Positions 35,889-46,731 of a stretch of DNA of 64,000 bases are shown here, piece by piece; within the stretch, counting starts at the first letter, position 1; each line of letters opens with the position of its first letter. Both the position numbers and the translations under genes were made by a program. Under the pieces are notes generated by a model. The model did not search any database. It was not told the DNA's origin and worked only from the letters and a program-made list of their open reading frames with translations. Source of the stretch: Cyathus striatus (lineage: Eukaryota; Basidiomycota; Agaricomycetes; Agaricales; Nidulariaceae); NCBI GenBank assembly GCA_025738555.1, contig JAOVFP010000002.1:7440001-7504000 (forward strand). Direction: 5' to 3'.

Positions 35889-36745
35889 GATCCACCAAGT
35901 GCTATAATCTTCGCTGCATGTTCCTTTATCTCCTTCCTAATTTGAGCCGACATACTCTCTACATCGTCCGGCTCCATACTCCCATCTTCACCTAATGATT
36001 TGATATCTTTCAAATTTTCTCTTAATCGTTTAACCTCCTTTTTATGATGTTCTATAGAGGACTGTCGATTTTCACTTTCTGTAGAAGGTTCTGCTGCTTA
36101 AAATTGTAAGTCAAAATTCAGAATCGGTAATACTGTGTTATAAAACACGTACGTCCTACTAGTTTTGAAGCAACGCCAGCGGCATGTTCCGGCGGAAGCT
36201 GAATTCCATGTCCCCCCCTGCCGTTTCCACCAAAGTTACCGCCATTAAATTTGCCTGTGAACGCGTCGCGTTGAGTGGTGAAACGAGTGAAACCCTCAAA
36301 GGTGTGCCCTTGATTTATAAATGAATTGGGAACAAAAGAAATTATGACCTTCATACCTTCAGAACGACTGTCATTGTCTTTTCAGTCATTAGATAAAAGT
36401 TGTAAGCTAACAATACTCATCTGGAACGTAGTTGGAATAACTCACGGTTAACCTGATCTCCTGAAACCGTATTTATTTTGCCGCCTGTAATATTAATGGT
36501 CCCACTGGCGTTCTCAAACGTGCTGGCAGTACCACTGACATTATATCGACCTGTGTATATGTCGGCTTGACTTGTGAAACGAGTAGAACGGTCACTGCCT
36601 TTATGAATCTGTTATGTCAGCCTACATAGATCTATTCTGGACATATCGAGGGATAACCACTTCTGTTATTAATTATGTCTTCATCTGCCTCGTTCATATC
36701 TGCATTATGAATTGTGAAATCGTGCGAATTCACGAAAAATGGCAT
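35870..36745 (-). CDS. HNF-module gene 5: chimeric gene whose stop codon lies in a transposon end
   Basis: Four exons (36745-36661, 36598-36446, 36308-36153, 36093-35870) join to 618 nt, 205 residues, all junctions phase 1. Exon 1 is an ADMN-type cap, MPFFVNSHDFTIHNADMNEA, like genes 2 and 6. Exon 2 fuses a shortened module (STRFTSQADIYTGRYN) directly to a type-2 cap (TINITGGKINTVSGDQVN). Exon 3 is a full module (RHTFEGFTRFTTQRDAF; KFNGGNFGGNGRGGHG). Exon 4 is the coiled-coil tail with GEDGSMEPDDVESM and I-I-A-L-G-G-S. The hAT transposon inserted within the last codons, so L-L-N-stop of gene 4 is replaced by S-V-A-A-K-stop read from the transposon terminus. The first intron has donor GTGGTT, slightly unusual. 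Upstream of about 36532 the gene no longer matches gene 4, marking the duplication breakpoint. Confidence 0.75.
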
Positions 36746-37440
36746 TTTAAGGTCTCGTAGATCGGATCATGTAGAGCAGTTGACGGAAAGGCTAGGGGAG
36801 ATCGGACTGCAACGTGTTTATATATATGCAGTTTGGGAGCGCTTAGGGGAATCAGATGGACACCTGTTCTCGACGATAATAAATACATTATTTGCTGTGA
36901 AGCTGTACAGGAACCATTCTAGAATCATCTAATGAGGACAATAGCGGAATATGCCAGAACAGCAACAATCTCACGACTGCCAGATAGTTCCAGATATATA
37001 TATACGAAGCTAACGTAGACCTTAGTTGCCTAGTCGTGGACCCTATAGGTATATATATAGATAAAGCGGTGTACCCACGTGCGCCGTTTTCATAAACCGT
37101 TGATCTCCCGTCCAGCTCCCGTCCAGCTCCCGTCACACGCATGTCAGTAGATGTCAGTATGGACCTACACAAGAACTACGGTAATAGTACTGGCATCCGA
37201 ACGTATTTGGTGTTCCTTGTTTAAGCTGAGCATCTTCAGGCATCTTCTGCTGATATTATGCGTCTTCTGTTGATCTTCTGGCTCGCGTATGTATAAATGA
37301 AGTCAGCGTGGACGGCCTAATGATACCTGTACTTTGCAACTTTTCCCTGACAGTCGCGCAACCACTAGGGTGAGAGACTCATTTCTTTGATAACCACCGT
37401 CTTGCCCTGTTCCTAATGTTACCAACACAGGCCCTTTGAG
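36746..37440. other. Divergent promoter region between HNF gene 5 and the DUF6535 gene
   Basis: Holds a TATA-like TTTATATATA at 36817-36826, about 75 nt upstream of gene 5 (minus strand), and TATAAAT at 37292-37298, about 145 nt upstream of the plus-strand gene. A short tandem repeat of AGCTCCCGTCC lies at about 37113-37137. No gene supported. Confidence 0.45.
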
Positions 37441-40400
37441 ATGACTTCGAATCGTCATGTGTCTGTCCCAATGCCGATAAATTATTTTCCTGAGATGGAG
37501 GCCTCTTCTAGTACAGCGGTTACTGCAGTGACAGGTGATGTTCGTGCTACCCATGAAAAACAAATTGAGCCCACGGCTAGGACTCCTTCACCTGACCCAG
37601 AGGATTCTTCTAAAGACGGCTCTGATATCAAACGTGACTCGAAAATCTGGGAACTCTATCTCAACGATGCAGAGAGATTGGCCAAACAACGTGCCGAGCG
37701 ATGGACAACCTGGTTGGACAGCACTCTGATATTCGTACGTTACATAATTATAAGCCATCTGCGATATTCCTTATAGAGTTTACAACCTAGGCTGGTTTGT
37801 TCGCCGGGGTCGTAGGGTCATTTGTAAACGCTTCGACAAACGGCGCTCAGAGTGCGAATTCCACTTTTGCCACCTCGGTTACGATTAAAGGCCTATGGTT
37901 CGGCAGTCTTCTTATAACCATATTTGGTGCGATTTTGGGTGTCTTAGCCAAAACGTGGATTACACACTTTATCCCTGTATCCAGTCGAAAAGAGGCAGAT
38001 GACGTGATAAGGCGACTAAAACTAGACATGCAAGCGGATCGTATAGAAAGGGTTATTCTGTGCGTTCCGCTTCTCATTCAACTCGCAGCATATCTTTTTG
38101 CCATCGGTTTCATATTCCAGTCGTACCATGTCAAGCGTTCGCTTGGTATCTTTGTGAATATTCTTGTCGTCATTGTATCGGCCTTATACATGTACTGGAG
38201 CATCGCTGCAACAATATGGCTTGAGTCATATCCTTTCCCATCTCCCATTTCCGAATTGGTCAAATATATCAAAAACCGTCTCCACGGATCGCCAGAGCAC
38301 AAAAATAGCAGGGGCGGGGTGTTTTTCGGGGATGCGAGACTGGCGGAAGTATGGCTCGAAATGATAACAAAGTCTCAAAACATGTCAAATGTCAAGGAGG
38401 CAGTCGCAGAGCTTAACCGTCAGTGGAGACAACTTAAAGACCCATTTCGATGCCATTTTTGCACTACGGGTGTCATTCAGGTTATCCTACAACAGATCGA
38501 TATTTATAAAGAATCTGGAGCTACATACGAACTTAAAGCTACAAAAAACGAAGAGCTCTGCGCCAGTTTGGAATGTCTACTGCATCTCGTGATGCACATT
38601 GAATCGACGCTAGATTTGGAATTCGGTTGTGAGGACCTTCTCCGTTCTGTCAACGAGGGAGGTGGTCTACATCGCTGGAGTATATTTCCAGAAGAGCTTA
38701 GGCCATTGGCGTTCTGTCTTCGCGTGCATATAATGATTCTCTTAAATCAGCGGTCACAATCAACACCTCCTCTTCTCGACCTTACAGATCATGAAGTAAT
38801 GGATATTCCTTGGGATACTATGCTGCGTAAAGGAGAATTCAGTTATCGATTTAAGTACCTGATTTCTACTTGTCGAGGGCTTTATGAAGGGCCAAAGCAG
38901 ATGCAAGCCATTAGTGCTCTTATTCTCTCACTGTCGCTAGCAAAAGGTGTCTCATATTTTTCAATCGTTTGATTCATCTAACATCATCGGTAGCCGCAGC
39001 TAGTGGGTTTATTTATCCGAATGACTTTAGAAGGTTGCGGGAGAAAGCCTCTAAAATGCACGGATATATATATATTGCTAGACTATTCAGAAATATAGGT
39101 ATGGGAAGTTCATTTTGTGGTAGCGCGTAATGAAGTCACTCATCCCATTCACTCAGCGGACGGGCTGAACTCCGAGTGTGAAAAAAGCATGGAGGGTGAT
39201 ATTATTGGCACGAACGAATCACAGCGCATCATCTCGTGTAATCCTCTTATTGCGCTACCACATACCTGGGATAAAGCTTTCCGTCTCCATGAAATTCATA
39301 CAATCTCTGAATATTTGCAACATTTGAAATGTAGGTATTTACTACTTATGAGTGTCATGATAAACTAACATTAAGTATATTAGCTCATACTACGAAGCTG
39401 TTAGTACTGGAAGAGAATTTCATCATGAAGGTTTTCGGTTTGACGATAACAGATGAAGAAGAAGTAAGAAATAGCGCCAAAAACCTTCTGATAAAACTCT
39501 TTCAGATCGATATGCAACGAACAAAAGATTGCGTACAGAAGGCAGTAAAAAACAAGTTGAACGATGACCTGCCTGTTGCATTTGAACAACGTAATTTACT
39601 AAGTTTATTTCAGAAGATCAAAGAAGGTGTTTCCTTTGCAACCGCCGTATATCTTTAGTCTGATATTTGTTATAGAGAATACTACAACCTCGTTATTCAA
39701 GGAAATCATTTCAGTACAGCAATTAACGCAACTGGCGATAACAGATGACAATGAAATCACACGAAAAGAAGGAAGGAGTCTCCTGAGTGTTATGTTTGAA
39801 GATGGTATTCTATTTCCTATTGTTTTTAGCTTGACGACATGCTCACTAATTCGCTAGATCAATTCCACTCCGAGTTCAAGAATGAGATACAGAATGTCAT
39901 CAAATCAAAATCATTCCAATCCCAGTCACTTTCTCGAAGAATTGATTTTTCCTGCTTTGACGCCGCCCTATTCTTCATCGAACAGTGTCAGTGGTATCTA
40001 TTACATCACTCCACCAACTGATGAGATCGTTAGATACATTCCTTCAAGATGATATGAATAAGTGGATCGACAATTTTATTATTGACTCTGCATTTGATTT
40101 TGACAGTTATGACTCTAAGCCATCTCTAAATACATTTCGCGATTTTGCATTAGAACATCTCAGGACGGTTACTAACATCTCCAAGCAATCCATTATATAT
40201 AGATCATTTTATGATCGTACTACCCATTTAGGCCGACTTTTCCCAGAAGGTGCTTCTCAACCAGACATTCAGTGGAACACAGCAGTCCAGTTATGCTTCC
40301 ATAAACACTTGAAAGCCGAACTTCAGGACAATAACTGGAAAAGGAGGCCTACACCAGTCCAGAACTTTATCCTCGGATCATGTGGCATACTAGCAGACTG

Positions 40401-43400
40401 CTCATCTGTATGCAGTCTTTTCCAAATAGCAACTGGGGAAGATCATAAAGAAGATATTCGTCTTAAAGCATTAACATCACTGGAAATTATTTTTAAAGAC
40501 AACCAATCAGTCAGTGAGTGGACATTACTGGCGCTTCACTGGTGATCGTTGGACTAAGACCTTTGTAAAGCTTCAAGTTCAGCTACATTATGGGATGATA
40601 CAGTTCAGAAATGCTTTAGAGAAGCCTTTGAGAACACCATAAACCCCAGCATGTCTCTCGACATGATTATTGCTTGGAACAAAATCTTGATCTGTGTCAA
40701 AGCCGTTTGTGTCCAAACTGCCACTGAAAGCAAGTATCTATTGTATGTCTCTTACTCCATCTAATTCATGTCCATGTTTTCAGTTACCATCCGCGACAGC
40801 AATATTATTAAATTAATTGATCATTTTATTGTGGGCAAAAATGTTTACATCGATGCAGAAATATTGGATTTAGTGACCTCTTTGGCCTCAATTACTCGTA
40901 TGTAGCAAGTATTTTATCAATTTCCATTTCAAAAACATTGTTACTAGCTGCTTGTCTCGAGAGGTGCATGCAAACACAGCTCACACCTGATATAACAAAC
41001 CCGGATAGACATGATAACTGGACAGTGAGAATACAATGGCTTTCATTATTAACATCACTGAGGAATATAAGTACGTCGATACAATAATTTATATGGTTCC
41101 CTTGGTCACTAAATTTATCACAGAGAACTTTGAGAGTTATTCCTCCAGCACGGCGCAAAAAATCCTTACCACTATTCGAATAGAAATTAATAGCATATTG
41201 GGTGATGATCCTATTCGTCATGCTCATGAAGTTTTAGATAATGAACAGATCACCGGAAATATGTCTAATCTTTCTGTTAATCAAAAACAGATTGTGAGAA
41301 TCATGGGGTTTGTTGGTCAGTACTGTAAGTACTGATAGACTTCGCTCGCTTCTAATATTTTGCTAAATATTGATATAGTTCCGGATGAAAATATCATACC
41401 GGCGATTGGGGAAATCGCACACTATGAAAATGATGAAGTGCGTCGTGTTGCAATGCTGGTTTTAGAGCATCTAGCCCACGAAGGTTTGTCATCCTGCAAA
41501 TTCTCACCTGAACATAGACCTATCTCGTCCAGAAACAATCAATCAACAGATAATTGACCTAATGCCAACGATATCAAAATTATTGTTAAAAGCAGGAGAA
41601 GCAGTTCATCTTACTTGGATTAAGATTTTCGAGAAATTTGCGTTAAAGGGCAAGATCGTCACGAGTCAACATAAACAGTGTTCTAATTCTTCTCTTCCAG
41701 GTGATCGAAATTCGCTCGAAGAGATTGCACGGATTACACAGAATGCAAATAAAAGTCAGACAATGTACACTGAACGTGCTCGATTAGAAGCTGTAAAAAG
41801 TTTGGCTAACTTCGTGGAGGATGGCAAAGGTGGGTGGGCGAAGCTTCGCATCTAAGTACCTTGTGGCCTTACGTGTTGTCGCAGATGCTGTCCAAAACTC
41901 TGTAACATGGATACTGTCGAATATTAATCCAACAACTGAACGTTCATATATTGTTAGCGTGGAATGGATTAAGTTTTATAAAACATTAGCCCTAAAAAGT
42001 AAGTTAGCTTTATCGACCGATCACTTCCGACGTGACTAATCATAATGTGGTCACTGAAAGACTCATTCCGAGACGCGTTACCAACTTTGTTTATGATGGT
42101 AACCGATGATAACGATGCAATCAGCATTAGGGCAATTAAATCCTTGACAGTTTTGGCGAAAAGCAACGGTACGAATATTACACGAAACCATCACCTTCCA
42201 ACATTTTTCTTAGTAGCTTACATGGAAAAAATCAGGAAATACTGTTCGCGAAAGCTTTATAAATGATGAGCCGTATTTTCATCTAGACTCCATATTTACA
42301 ACCGAGAGCTCCATATCAAAGCATCAGATAGCCCTAGCCTGGTTAGAGCTATTTCAAAATCTCCCACCAAATTGTAAATATCTCGTTACTGTCTGGTTTC
42401 TGCTATTAATTCACTAACTTCGCGATATTTTGGTGATTTTGCTATGTTTCTAGTGGAATTGATGGTCATAATACTCCCCAAACTGCTGATGGCCGCTATG
42501 CATCCTGATTCAGACATTAGGACTGTCGCAGTGTTATCACTTCAAGACCATTTTGATCGAGAACGTAAAATTAGTACGTCAACAATGTGGCTTGTTTTCA
42601 CTGTTTACTATTATGGTTCTACTATCAGAACAATCAAATCTACAATTTTTTATAGTTGGCGAGCTTTCGAAGAAGATTGTCTTGGCATTGAATACTGAAA
42701 GCGGTGCTATTTGGAAAACTGTGGCAATCCAAACAATTGAATCAGTTGCAGCTTTAAATGAAAGTGTGTTTTCACTTTTAGAGAGTTTTTATCATCTCAC
42801 GAGTAGCATTCTATTTCGATAGAACATTTTACATATCATATCATGGAGTCGGTGTTACCACACCTCGTCAAGGTGATCACGGTAGAAGAAGGAGACATTC
42901 AGTCTCATGCTGAAAGTGCATTTGAAAGTATCAAAAAAATGTACTTCGATAACATTTGTGATCCTCGGAATGATGCACTTTTAACATCAGGAAGAGAAAC
43001 CCTATGTTCTGTTTTATCAGTCATCCCAAAACTCTTGGTCTCTGTCACTGCGAAGGGAAGGGACTTTGTTATGCGGTATGCTCAGACTTGTAAGTAACTG
43101 TCTTGCTTTATCATGAATTATTGATTATCATCACTATATGAAGATGAGAATTACCCCAGCGGACAAGATCATACTAGTGCTATTTCAAAAGCTTCAAAAG
43201 AGCTAGTTTTTACACTGAGGAAATCCGAATCTTGGCTTGTCCAGGCTACAGCACTTCAATTACTCGCATGGCTGTATACTAGAAAATACGGTATTTGTCA
43301 TGATCGTATGGTTTGCCGAGGAGTTTGATAATTTTCTTGCAACAGAAGACTCAGTGAATGCGACTCATGATGCTATAGAACCTGCATTCTCCCATATCAT

Positions 43401-44219
43401 TTCCTATGCTCTTGTCGACGAGAATATCAATGTTCGAGATCTGGCCCTGAGATTACTTATTCTTGTAATGACACATGGTGTGTACCAAGAGAAAACTTTT
43501 TATTCGTATCGTAGTGCTTAACTGTGATCACGCCTAGAATCTGAAAGATATCGTTCCGAACTTGAGCGATCCCAGCCACAGTTCATGCTGCTTCTTGAGA
43601 CGGAATCTAATCTCAATTTCCCAGCTGCAGAATTATTGTCTTTGTTGGCAGTGAACGTTGACAGTGAGTGCCTCCAATTTGGCGAAAGACGAGGTGTGAA
43701 AATCATTAAACTATTTATCAAGTGCGAAGAAAAATTTTGATCCATATCATCCGAGGGTCTGTGGGGAGATCGCATGAAAACAAGTCATTCAATGGGAATG
43801 ATCTACTACTTTCAAGACTTCTCATAGATAGTATGTTAGCCTTCATGTCTTTATACACCTGGACTTGACACGAGTGTTTATTAGAGAGACTATCAAAGGA
43901 ACCTATTGATCGTGTGGCAATCCTCTTTGCATTTACACTTGTAAAGAATTTTCAGCTAGAACATGCAGTTCGGAGCGAGATAGTTACAGCACTGTGGCGT
44001 CACCACCGTACAGTAGGTGAAGAAATACACTCGGAGTATTTGGGGGCATCAAACGGTGAAATTAACGATAACGATCCCGATGCAGAACAGCCTACAGACG
44101 AACTTATCGAGTGGTTTTGGTGTGCTATCTTTGGGAGGCATGTTATTCAAAATGAGAACGATGAATGGATGCGAATGGCTAAGGCGGAAAATACTGCCAC
44201 AAACACCTCTAGCACTTAG
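37441..44219 (+). CDS. DUF6535-type membrane protein with long ARM/HEAT-like C-terminal region
   Basis: Exon 1 (37441-37734) encodes a polar N-terminus and W-E-L-Y-L-N-D-A-E-R-L-A-K-Q-R. Splicing gives L-I-F-A-G-L-F-A-G-V-V-G-S-F, then LWFGSLLITIFGAILGVLAKTW, IERVILCVPLLIQLAAYLFAIGF, FVNILVVIVSALYMYWSIAAT and PFPSPISELV. This is the signature order of the basidiomycete DUF6535 integral-membrane domain (about four TM segments). After it come about fifteen exons of amphipathic helical repeats typical of ARM/HEAT solenoids (for example NSAKNLLIKLF, ALTSLEIIFKDN, VRRVAMLVLEHLA, ISIRAIKSLTVLAK, DIRTVAVLSLQDHF, NVRDLALRLLILVM). It ends at 44219. Most joins work, but at the junction around 39800-39840 I found no in-frame splice, so local decay or a misread exon is possible. 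Biochemical role unknown; the solenoid suggests protein binding at a membrane. Confidence 0.7.
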
Positions 44220-44949
44220 ACCACCAAAGCAGTCGATTTTGTATACTTAATAAAACCCAATACATATGAGCCTGAGATAACACGTTCGAAAGCCTTCTGA
44301 TCTTGCACCCCGAGCGGTTCTCTTGTCCGAAGTTTCAATGAAGTTCAAAATATGTCCTTCGTCAAGGCCTCACCCAAGGCCTCACGAACGTTCCCTTCCC
44401 AGCGCGATTAGTCCTAGTCATGGCTAGCGCTCATGTAACACGCGCGTCGGCAACGTCGGGCCAACACTACTTCAACTTGAGCGCTTGAGCAAGGATGCTG
44501 GTTACATATAGGGTCTAACACAGATACATCCGGGCCATATCCGGATGGTATTACATAGTCGATGGCGCTGACGGCCTGCTTTACCAAAAATAGAGCCTGG
44601 GACTTCGGTGACATCCCATTGCCGTCCAAGTGTCACGTACGATTGTTCACTTCCTTACCGAAGTTACAGTAAGAGTTGAGTAAGAGCATCCTTACTTCGC
44701 ATCGTATAACCTTTCTTTCTCCCGGGCTCAAGAAGTTAACCTAGCACTCGCGTCACAAACTTTGCTACCTGCCACCAAATTTGCTAGGATAAGTAGTCTT
44801 CCAGCAGAAGTTAATGCCCATCGCTACCGGACCATTTTTGACATGGATGCTGACTCCGACTACCTGCTGCTGATACAAGTTTCTCCGTGGCAGCGCTACC
44901 TACGTGCTCGATTTTTGATGAAACGAACACGACGGGTGCATGCAAGAAT
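44220..44949. other. Spacer after the DUF6535/HEAT gene
   Basis: No supported gene. Contains the probable 3' end of the preceding gene and short ORFs (44414-44629 minus, 44762-44953 plus) with no motif. Confidence 0.4.
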
Positions 44950-46480
44950 GTGACACTGAGTACCACGAAGGAGGAGTACGGCCCGGGGATGAAGATTTGA
45001 CGCTACTCTGTACGTTGTACATTTTAACTCTCCTAGCTTACCTTACAGCCTACTTACCACTGGGTGTTTTGTACAGTTCTTAGTCTTCGATGGTGCAGGA
45101 ACCCTCGTACTACCGCATCGTAGCGGGAGCTTCCTACAGACTGTCGACTCGTGACAGTGTTTGGACAGTATCATTCTTCTCATCAAGACTCAACCGAGCT
45201 TGGGAAGCTCTTTCGAGGGGAAATATATCTAATTCTCTAGTCTTGGAGACAATCTCGGAATTCGAATGGCAAATGCCTCAGACCCGCATCTGCGCTAACG
45301 TTCGCTAGCACATCACAGTATGTCCCCTACATCACTCTTATATCCGCTATTAGCTAAATTCTTGAGTCAGTATGGATGCAATAGCTGTAGTAGTATACCG
45401 GCACTGTCATTTGATACCCATTCATCGTAATGCGGGCGTCTTTCCATTCGTACGATCCTTCGATATATCCACCCTTCTCTTACTGAAGCCCACTCTCAAG
45501 CAAGTGAACCCACCGCAGCAGATGCAATACTATGATAAGTACTAAACTCCTATCAACATGAGGCGCCGACTCCTGCCCTACTTACGTCCCACCTTATCAC
45601 TCGTTCGCTATTCTGTCCACAACTGATCACGCGGATAGAACAACGCTCGCCATCTCCTGGTCTTCTCGCCGACATTCCCCAAACATCATCTTTGCATGTC
45701 GTCCTACATCTTTGCTCAATATTGCAAGCATATATGCCCTCTTATAGCGACTAGTATGGTTGGTAACACCCTCCGCTTTCGGATGTAGTGGGAGGTTGTT
45801 GGTCCACTTCACCATTGTTGGGAGTGCCGGCGGTTCTTGGAACTTGATCCTGAGGTACGTTTACGTTTAGTTCTGCTCCTGATGTATAATCTCTGACGAT
45901 ATTTTCGTTGAGCAGAATATAGCGACATAAATGGGATGTACGATCCATGAACAACTCTATGCAGGGGAGAAAAAGCGTTTTGTGTCGTTGGCTAAGTACA
46001 GTTTTCATTGGTACGCCCTTCGGGAGAAGGCGAGACGTCACTGAAGGACACGAAGGAGATAGGGGATGCTTGTGGGCTGGTGGAGGAGCCCTGGGGAAGA
46101 CTGCGGGTATCAACGGGCATCAACGTGAAAGGGCTGTGCAAGAACATACTCTACTTATCATCACAATTGCTTCGGCGAATGTTAGAATCCGCTCTTCGAG
46201 AGTCGAGGTAGCATCGTGTCTAAAGACCGCCCGGCGCCACTGGCCAGTTATCATTCGGCCGTGCCATTACCGTCACGTGATAAGAAACGATGTTCATTTT
46301 TCAATTTCAATTTAAATTTGCCAAATTTTTACTTTTTACTTCTGTCAGAAATCTGCCCGTGCAGCTTTCTTTCTTATTTCTTTCCCACATCCCAATTCAC
46401 CTGAGCTGATTCTTTTGCTCTTCAAGGTCCTAAGCTATCACGGATGAAATATCTGCGCTATATTTTGCGCTTTGTGATGA
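44950..46480 (+). pseudogene. Degraded permease relic, plus strand (a)
   Basis: Pieces match two similar stretches at 50590-52920 and, through them, the permease. CGTAATGCGGGCGTCTTTCC (45429) corresponds to the R-N-A-G-V/N-V-G-V exon. GCAAGTGAACCCACCGCAGC (45498) gives S-E-P-T-A-A, against S-E-L-T-A-A in the intact gene. Flanking words such as GGTTGGTAACACCCTC (45759) and CTATGCAGGGGAGAAA (45957) are shared with 51.3-51.5 kb. Stops and gaps are frequent in all frames. ORFs here (45627-46315) are therefore not counted as genes. Confidence 0.5.
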
Positions 46481-46731
46481 CGTGTATTACTCTTCTGATT
46501 GTGGAAGTCATAATTCCGAGCCAACGCTGCCCAAGAAAGATACATCAGGTTCATGTTGTGATATCAATAACAAGCAAATGATGCATACGAAGGCCGCTAC
46601 CATGGTATCGCCTGACACAGCCGCCAAACACTGTCTGTAAGATATGTAAATCTTTTACATCAACAAGAACACAGGATTGTTACTAATAGCTTGATAAAAG
46701 GACCAACTCTGCAGCACTGATACATAGCCCA

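Larger units (their letters stand above)
25892..36532. repeat. Segmental duplication, copy 2, enlarged by two transposon insertions
   Basis: Same order and orientation as 12360-16793: permease 3' flank, permease, spacer, 3' part of an HNF gene. It is interrupted at 29490/31566 by element A copy 2 and at 31666/35889 by a complete hAT transposon. Copy 1 preserves both empty sites: CTCATTCATGC at about 16044 and GAGATCCACCAAGT at about 16150. The order of events is therefore duplication first, insertions later. Similarity ends inside an HNF exon at about 36532. Confidence 0.85.

Noticed and set aside
45627..46315. Overlapping ORFs as genes
   Set aside because: They lie in a decayed permease relic repeated at 51-52.6 kb, and the frames are not conserved between copies.
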